This document shows positions 56,765 to 64,000 of a DNA stretch of 64,000 bases, in pieces. Position numbers and translations under genes: made by a program. The notes beneath the pieces are model-generated. The model saw only the letters and a list, made by a program, of their open reading frames with translations, was not told the origin of the DNA and did no database searches. Position 1 is the stretch's first letter. The number at the start of each line of letters is the position of its first letter. Origin of the DNA: Phytophthora hibernalis (taxonomy: Eukaryota; Oomycota; Peronosporomycetes; Peronosporales; Peronosporaceae); assembly GCA_012656075.1 (NCBI GenBank), contig JAAKBF010000242.1, positions 1-64,000 on the forward strand, given 5' to 3'.

Positions 56765-57762
56765 TGTGGTGTTGTGATTCACAGAAAACGTCGTTAGTTC
56801 GGCTTCCGCGCAACCGCACCAACAATTCGCCGAGTCAGGTTGGCGATGTTGGGCTTGCGCAGGGTTCCTATCGGTTCCCTTTGCGGTTCGCCCCAGCCGG
56901 GGTTCAGTTGTGTGTTGTTCCCAACGGGTACCAAGCTCCAAACTCTCCAGAGACTTGCCTGAGCGGGGCAGTCTCCGTGCAAAACCCTGTGCCCTCCACC
57001 AAAGGATGGACGGCAGCGCGCGAGCGCGTTTACAGGTCACCAGGCGCAGATTACGCCCAGCTAGGAGGTTACGGTGTCCTGGGTTGTGCAGACCCACCGG
57101 CGCGTCGACTTGTCTTCGCTTGGTAGCGAGAAGTGCCCGCCGGGCCGACCTTGATCTCTTGGCGCTACCAGACGGCTCCCCTACAAGCTATGCCTGTCGG
57201 GGAACGACGGCAGACATAATCCAGCCCACGCAGGGCTTACCGAAAGTGTACGCTGTTCTTGGACTTAGAAGATTCTGCTCTGATTGTTATCTCTATGTCT
57301 TTGGAGAGCCCCTTCGGGCTATTCCCAATGGTCTTCTATCGGTCCTATACAAATATCTAATGAAATGGAGTCGTTACAGATCTCCTGCGACTCTTCGCTC
57401 AGCTCCGTCCCTTGGTACCGAACTGTTTCCTAACTCTCGGCGACTCTTCGCCCAGATCCTGATTTATCCCTCCAGTTGGTATATCTCCCTCGAGGCATAT
57501 TCTCGCCAAGTCGATTTTCGCCGAGTCCAGCTTTCACCGAGTCGATTGCCGAGTCCGTCCTTCGCTGAGTCCAGCTAAGTGCGATTCCCGTTTAAATCCG
57601 TTCCCTGTTGAGTGCGATGTATCCACTTCTTGGCAGTGTACCCACTTGGCGGTACACACTTGGTGGTATACCCTCTTGATCCTCTTGAGTGCGATGTACA
57701 CTGGTCTAGCTTAGGCATCCCTAGTGTAGGGTTACCCAAAATCTGGATTTCCCTACACCACA
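56765..57762 (-). repeat. Copy 3 gypsy LTR (3' LTR if pol is the guide)
   Basis: This ~1.0-kb LTR has inverted ends TGTGGTGTTGTG and CTACACCACA and matches the solo copy at 25760-26762. The coiled-coil ORF starts about 400 bp to its right. With pol on the minus strand this would be the 3' LTR. The orientation is not proven from the LTR alone, because the ends are palindromic. Confidence 0.75.
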
Positions 57763-58159
57763 ACTGCCCCGGGCGTGATACGAGCCAGGCTGGTGAGTGT
57801 CTCGACCATCACTCCGCTCTCCAACTTTCCTTCGGTTGGAAATCTCGTCGAGTCAAGTGCTGTCACCTTCAGGAAGCCCGTCGAGGACGCCACTGCTCCT
57901 CTCGCTGACCAGGTACGCCTCCGCGCTTGGCATGCTTCCGGTCCTCACCGATGGTCATCTAACCCGTCACGTGTGTGCGCTTAGCAGCTTCCCGTTGCGG
58001 ACTTACAGCTACCGCCGTCTCGTCGAGTTGGTTCTTCACTGCGAGCTTATTTGCTCCTCAAGTGTGTCGATTCCCTCGAGCGCTGTTGCAGGAGCGCTGT
58101 TCGTGCGTCGTTGGACCTCGCCCAAGTTTCTTTGCTCGGACCCGCTGATCGACTCATCG

Positions 58160-61100
58160 ATGGATCCTCAGGATCTTGTCGACTTGACGAACTCGCTGGG
58201 CTCGCCGGAATTTTCCGTCGCTGGGTCCAGCCAAGCTCTTACGCCCGCTGCTGAGGCCGCGCATGGTCTTCAGCAGGATGATACTTCGGCTCGGCCGGGA
58301 TCGCCGGGCTCATCAGTGGAAATCGCTGGTAGCTCAGCTACTCTAGCTGAGTCAGAGGGTGACTCGGCGAATCTCGCGGCAGGCGATTCCGCTGGCCTCG
58401 CTGGGATTCGTCGAGCTCTCGCTCAGCAAGGAGAACAGAGACAGCGTGATGCTTCTCTCGCTCAGCTGGTCTCGTTTCTATTGACCAGCTCTCCTCCACC
58501 CGCCGACGCTTCAACTCGCCAGGCCATTCTTGGAAAATCGCCAGCTTCATCTTGGCTGCGTTGCAACGTGATGTTGTGCCTCTCCCGGATGTGTCTGCCG
58601 AAATCGCCGAGCTTCGGACCAAGCTCGCCAAGTCTGAGCGAGTGGCTTCTGCTCGTTACAAGAGAATGGAGTCGGCGATCGCTGAGTCAGCCTCCTTACG
58701 CCACCAGCTGGGTACCGTCACAAAGAGCTGAGAATTTATCGCTCGAGTTCTTTACGTTCGACTGAGATGACGGAGTCGTTCAACAAGACGATCGCCCAGC
58801 TCACGGCGGAATCCCGGACCATTATTGCTCAGCAATGCGACCGGACTCGTGCTGCCGAGGCGACCATTCGGAAGCTTCAGGTTGAGCTCGAGAATCGCGA
58901 TCGGACTTGTGCAAGCCTGGGTCAGAAGATCATTGAGATCAAGGCGGAGTTCACCACTCTTCACGGAGTGGCTTCCACTATTATCGCCAGCTCCAGGAGG
59001 CCACGGTCTTGCTTTGCTCGGGTGGTGATCACGCTCTCCGAAGCTCGTCGAACGATCGAGTCGCTGCAGGGTACCGTCCTGCGGCAGAAGCGTATTATCG
59101 CTCACCGCGGTCGCTACCCGTATACGACCCGCACTTGGCTGTCGCTGCTCTGGGTGGCGTGGATGTCCCGGGACTGGATCCTAGGGACCTCCAAATTAAC
59201 GCTCGTCTTTGTCGGCTACTCGCCGAGCGCTTTCCCGAGTCGTTGGAGCTTCGTTCTTCACGTCGGCCCTGTGAAGTTACTCTCTCTCTCCGCCCAGCGA
59301 ACTCGTCGAGCGGAGTATCTTCGGGCTCGGCGATTTCAACTTCGGCGAGCTCGACTAACGTGACCCCGGCGAGCGCAGCGTTGGTGGTTTCTCCGACTTT
59401 CTCCGCAGTCTCACCTGTGTCTTCGTCCAGTTCTTCACACCGCAAGCGGTCCAAGTCGGAGTCGCGCCACCGGAGACACCGTTCGGTCTCTCAGCTAAGG
59501 CCGCCACTGAAGACATTGACTCCGGCCGAACGCCTCCGTCGGTATTCTAACCCAGCGAATCCGACGGCGGCCGGCCCCCGACGGAGCCGGTCTAAGAGTG
59601 TTTCTCGCGGCGAGTTTGAGCGTCCCGTACCTGGCGAGGAGGGTTTCGACGCATCGACGACTTTGAAGTGGTCGCTGAGCATGCGCCTTCGCGGGCGGCG
59701 CCGCCTCTGCTCTCCGGCGGCTGGTCTTAGCCGCGCCAATTCGAGTGGCTATTATCTCAGCGACACTCGCTGAGTCCTCCCACGACGAGGTTCGGGTCGA
59801 AGTTAATGAGGCTGAGGCTCACGTCGACGAGTCACCAGATCTTGGGGCAGACTCGTCGAGCTCCGTTGATCCGGACTTGGCGAGTTCGTCAGCCGTTCTG
59901 GTGAGTTTATCTCTGGCCACGAGCTCTTCACTCGGTCGTATAAGTTCTTCGCCGAGTCCAGCATCTGGATCTGTGGCCTCCACTGACTCGTCGATGAGTC
60001 GGCTCCACCAGTGGTCTCGTCGAGTTCGTCTACTTCCGTGGCGACTCCTTCGCTGAGTTCCGTAGTCTCCGTTCCGGCTTCGACTAGCCCTACGGTGCCT
60101 CTTTCTCTCGGCTCTCCTCGACGTCGCCCTTCTCGAGCAGCAGCAAAGAATTCTGCTTGCATTACTCAGGCTGTTCTCGCCGAGTTAGACGTTCTTGACG
60201 AAGATGCTTTGGATGGTTCGCCAGTCCAGCTTCGCCGAAGGTGGCGGGTCCATCCCTTCTGGTGATATCGAGCTTGGAATCCCGCCGAGCCAGACCAGCG
60301 ATTCGCTGTCTACTTCTCAGCCGTCACCGGTTGGTTCTCCTGTGAGCTCATCGAACGGGATGTCTCATCGAGATTTTCTTATGGACGTCGAAGCTGAGGA
60401 TAGCTGTTCATCGTCAGCTAGCACCGTGGTCCTCACGGACCGGGCGCCTCCACGCGGCAAGCTACAGAGCTATGCCGATGCTCGTCGAAAAGCTCCACAT
60501 TCTGTCAAGCGAGGAAGTGCACCGGCTCCTCGATCGAAGGGTTCGTCGAAGAAGCGAGCAGCTCCCAAGTCTTCTCGCCAGACTGCCAAGAAAGCCAAGA
60601 GCTCGTCGTCGTCATGATTCTGGTCCCAAGTCGTCGAGCAAGGTTGCCCCGGTCTCTCAGGCGGCCAAGCCTAAGGCTTCAGTACCCAAGACGGCACGGG
60701 CAGATGCTCCTGTCGCCAAGTCGTCTGCGAAGGGCAAGGCTCCGGCTGCTTCCAAGCGTTCGACAGGTTCCAACTCGTCGAAATCGTCCAAAACTCCAAG
60801 CGTTCCTTCGCCAAGTCAGCCTCCGACGACCCCTGGTATGGTGGAATTGCCTGCACCGTTGAAGCTTCCAATCGCGACGCTGCGTGCTCGTGCGCACAGG
60901 CTGTTGCGCGCGAGGCCCGGGAGACTCCTTCGATGCGTCAGACTCGCAGCGTGGAGTTCTTCCATTATGGGTCCGCTCGTTGCTGGGCGAAAATGTTGGC
61001 ATGTCGTTCCCCGGTCAAGATGCTGGATATCGGAGGCAAGTCTAGTGTGGCTCCGACGCCAACTACTCTCGATGGGCTTCGGAAGTGGATGGATGTGTTT

Positions 61101-61921
61101 AATCCGTCTCATCCATGCCAACAAGTCCTCGCCAAGTTCCCGGAGACTCAATTTTCGTCTCGGCGAGCGAGATTGACGCCGCCCGCCAACGTCTGCATTC
61201 CAAGAAGAAGTCGGCGAAATCGACGACTCCGTTGATGATCGTTTGCGACGCTTGGGCTCGTTTCTTGGGCGATAGTCGGGAATTCGACGAGTCGCAACCT
61301 CACGATTCTCGTACCAAGATTTTCGTGGCTCTCTGGGAGAGGAACCACTGGATCGTGGATTCAAGTGTCTTGTTGGGTTTACACCAGACCTGAATCCAAG
61401 TTCGCCGTGTGTCGGAGTTCGCCGCCATCCACGAGTTGTGGGCGGTGTATACCCTTGAGCGTAAGCGCCGAGGCGACCTGTTGCGGATCGTCATGAAGTC
61501 TTACGAGGAGGCGCTCCGGGTTGCGGCCAGTTCTCGCTCAGCTCAAGGTCCTTCGCCGAGTCTCGACTCCGAACTCTATTTTGAGCCTACGGTCCCCACG
61601 TATTCGTTGATTAACCAGCCCATGTTCCCGTCTCGTTCGAATTGGTTCGCTGAGCTCAAGGACCTGGACGTTCAAGAACCCTGGCGAGTGTGGTGGGTGA
61701 CTCGTCCAGAGTTGCACCCATACAACACGTGCTTCCGTCCGCGCAATCCCGAGTTCCCGGTATTTGCCCCAGGGGATTTTTCCGTCGGCGACGTCGAGAG
61801 GGCTTTGCAGGAGGACACTGATCCCAACGAGCCAGAGCCTCCTGCTTGTGACGAGAATGCTCAGCCTCCGGCTAATCGTGTCGGTCTTCACATTTTCGAG
61901 CAAATTTTCGACGAGGCCTAA
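58160..61921 (+). pseudogene. Coiled-coil ORF opposite to pol, copy 3 (longest)
   Basis: From the Met at 58160 (DPQDLVDLTNSLGSPEF) the order begins with a Ser/Ala/Glu-rich leader and coiled coils (58560-58960: VSAEIAELRTKLAKSE; RAAEATIRKLQVELENRD). Next is a conserved block (59110-59260: VAALGGVDVPGL then ARLCRLLAERFPESLEL) and a basic-Ser segment with ERLRRYSNP (near 59540). A long Ser-rich region with a Lys-rich patch (KKRAAPKSSRQTAKKAKS) follows. A C-terminal globular part (61000-61921) contains DAWARFLGD, ERNHWIV and EPWRVWWVTRPELHPYN. At least six frame changes occur. Copy 1 shares the central blocks, copy 2 the general order. No known family is recognised. Confidence 0.6.
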
Positions 61922-62117
61922 GCAGTCGTTTCGCTGAGACTCCCAGTTCGCCCAGTTGCAGTTTTCGATGAGTCTTGGTAGTTGTTTCTTTTCTTCATGT
62001 AGTCCGTACTCATCCATCTCGTAATATCAAAATATAAGTTGACGCAGTAGCTTTCGCTCACTCGACCTGCCTGCTTGTCTTCACAGGTCGGTGGTATTTT
62101 GTCATATGCAATAGCTT

Positions 62118-63867
62118 TTAACACTCGTCTGCAACTTGCACCATTTGCAGACGGTTTTCACGTTTCTTTTGTCGAAGATAGTCGAAGAGAAGACCTCCAC
62201 ACGATAAATTCGACAGTGGTTCCCAGCTGGGTTCGTCATAGCCTACCCATTTTACCAGAAACCGACGCTGGGCTCGATCCGTACTCGTCGAGAGTGGCAT
62301 TTCGTCCCTAAGGATGGCTTCGACTTCATATCGACCAGTCCGTTCGTCAGGTTCCCAACTGTCTTCTGGCAGCAGTTCCTCGTCGAAATCCAATCGATCG
62401 GTTTCGCTGAGCCCTTGACTAGCGAAGTCGTAGGCCTTTCGCCGAGCTCGGTCACTTTCTTTAGTCTGGACACGTGGACTACTGGATAGAACCGGTAGCC
62501 ACTCTTGTCTGGCAGCTCCAGCTCGTAGGCGAACTCCTCGATCTTCTGCTTGATCCGGAACGGGCCGTGCCATCGATGGGCTAGCTTCTTCTTCAGGCCT
62601 GGTTTGACGCGCTCCATGAACAGCCAGACTTGGTCTCCAATCTTGAACAGCGACCGTTTTGGTTCGACAAGTCCGTCGCTATTGTTCGCTTCAGCTGTCT
62701 CCTCGCTCGTCGAGTCATTCGGTATGGCTTTCTGCTCGCTCCGACTCAGCGAGTCGTTGTGTTCCTTTGCTCGCCGGGCCTTTTCTTTTAGCTGGTACTC
62801 ATAGGCTAGTTTGAGCGCTATTTCCGTTGTCGGTTAGCTTCCCGACGCCATTTTGTAGCTTTCGCTGAGGTGGTTTGTTTCGCGGAGTCTTTCGAGACTC
62901 GGCGAATGGAGGATGTCATCGATTTGAGTGTTGACTGGGCGTCCCAACCGTGCACTAAGTAGAATGGCGTTTCTCGCCGAGTCGAATCCCTCGAATTGTT
63001 GATGGCATAGACTAGTTTCTCAGCGATGTCGTCCCAGTCAGCTTGAAGCGGGTCTTCCACGTAGACACGCACCGTTTGTATCATGGTCTTCACACTGCGT
63101 TCCTGCTGTCCGTTCGCTTGTGGTCGGTAGCTCAGTGTAGCTCGAGACCTCGACTGCATCATCTCCGAGAAAGTCTGAAAGACTTCGCTCATAAATCTTG
63201 GGTCTCGGTCGTGTCGGATGAGCGATGGTGCGCCAAATCGACGGAATATGCACTCTTCGAATGCTTTAGCCACTTCGAGTGCCCCAGTATCGCCCATCGC
63301 CTTAGCGATGACAAACCCGGTGAAGTGATCTTGGAATAGCAGGAGAGCCGTGTTTCCTCGCTGAGTCTTCGGCAAGGGTATAACGAAGTCCATCGACACA
63401 ATCTGGAAAGGTCGATCGGAGACGACGTTACCTGGCGAATATCCGCGAAGTTGAGGCTTGCTCTTACTGGTGTTGCAATCTTCACAGGCTTGCACATGCT
63501 TGACCACATCGGCATACAGACCGATCCAATAGTAATCGGCCTTCACTCGGTGATAAGTCCTGACGATGCCTTGATGTCCTCCTTCAATGGAGTTATGGCA
63601 ATTCGCCAAGATTTCGTCGATGAGTGTAGTTGGCACTACCATTCTTAGCTTCGTGTCGTGCTCGTCGGGTCTACCTCGCTCTCTGCGACGGCTCATGTAA
63701 TATAGTAGGCCGTCCTCGCTGAGTACAAAATTATCGGCTACTTTGCCGGCGTCGCCGGCTCTTCGCCGAGTGAGCTCATCGAATTCAAAATATTTCTTCA
63801 GGTCAGACCATCGACATTCTTCGTCTTGTGCCGTTGATATCCGGCCTCGTCGCTCAGCTTGGACCAC
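62118..63867 (-). pseudogene. Gypsy copy 3 integrase and chromodomain
   Basis: The main frame (63867-62818) has the zinc site HNSIEGGHQG with CEDC and all three catalytic positions: VSMDFVIPLP, RHDRDPRFMSEVF and PQANGQQERSVKT. After a shift near 62820 comes the GPY/F-like RWHGPFRIKQK (62560). After another near 62450 comes RLDFDEELLPEDSW and a chromodomain FLVKWVGYDEPSWEP with the tail CGGLLFDYLRQ, stop at 62118. It is of the same clade as element D and copy 2. The rest of pol lies beyond the window. Its end is 196 bp from the end of the opposing coiled-coil ORF. Confidence 0.85.
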
Positions 63868-63889
63868 TAGAGGTTGACGTCTTCAGCAC

Positions 63890-64000
63890 TTGGTAATTCT
63901 GACGTTCTGAGCAAGCTCTTCGCTCTACTACGAGCTTGACCTGACGTTCTGAGCAAGCTCTGCCCTGCTCTACTACTCGCTGACTTGGTAATTCCTGACG
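63890..64000. repeat. Tandem repeat of about 50 bp at window end
   Basis: TTGGTAATTCTGACG and GACGTTCTGAGCAAGCTCT recur in order with CTCTACTAC between them. The array runs off the window. On the minus strand it lies within or upstream of the integrase frame of copy 3. Confidence 0.6.

Noticed and set aside
57763..57785. Possible primer-binding site after the copy 3 LTR in the + direction
   Set aside because: The sequence does not look like the complement of a tRNA 3' end, and pol lies on the minus strand, so this side should hold a polypurine tract; neither reading is convincing.
1..64000. CRISPR arrays, tRNA and rRNA genes, bacterial operons
   Set aside because: No regular spacer-repeat arrays, cloverleaf sequences or rRNA motifs were recognised; repeats found are LTRs, minisatellites or protein-coding.

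Overview
The window looks like a stretch of an oomycete nuclear genome, most likely Phytophthora or a close relative. The reasons are the GC-rich, intron-poor host genes packed close together; short GT-AG introns; several Ty3/gypsy families, one with a second, archaeal-type RNase H; a Ty1/copia element; a ZSWIM3/MULE-like transposase fragment; and a short TTTAGGG-like tract. There are no bacterial features, CRISPR arrays, rRNA genes or tRNA genes that I can support. About three quarters of the window is LTR retrotransposon sequence, nested, inverted and decayed. Letters A-F below name individual elements; 'copies 1-3' name three gypsy loci that share a layout. Layout from left to right: 1-3415, gypsy debris (a chromodomain tail, a truncated LTR, an inverted gag/protease/RT fragment) cut by a solo copia LTR. 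3416-12530, a copia nest: element A (+), a tandem 5' fragment B sharing A's 3' LTR, and inverted element C (-), which together form a large inverted repeat. 12867-14209, a gypsy LTR and gag. 14206-14480, a C-depleted tract ending in TTTAGGG-like units. 14519-18875, gypsy copy 1 (protease to RT on +, coiled-coil ORF on -, LTR). 18880-25759, gypsy element D with gag, protease, RT, degenerate RNase H, second RNase H and integrase. 25760-26762, a solo LTR. 28483-35122, gypsy element E on -, complete with two LTRs and a 5-bp target duplication (ACTTG), inserted into another ORF. 36150-40372, gypsy copy 2 (chromodomain on +, coiled-coil ORF on -, LTR). 40520-41514, the transposase fragment. 42445-56132 is the host gene island. 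It holds a SNAPC1-like gene with a long repeat-bearing tail (+), an ankyrin-FN3 gene (+), an MFS transporter (-) and a histidyl-tRNA synthetase (+). The MFS gene is split by gag-only retrotransposon F (47391-52467). The remaining right end, 56765-64000, is gypsy copy 3 in the reverse orientation: LTR, coiled-coil ORF on +, integrase-chromodomain on -. The strongest unexplained pattern is that gypsy elements here carry an extra ORF on the strand opposite to pol, lying between pol and the 3' LTR, starting beside the LTR and reading toward pol. It is certain in element E, which is bounded by LTRs and a target duplication, and recurs with a related long coiled-coil protein in copies 1-3. Most open frames in the window are broken by single-base shifts. 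In the host genes these breaks often lie at homopolymers, so some may be assembly errors rather than true decay.
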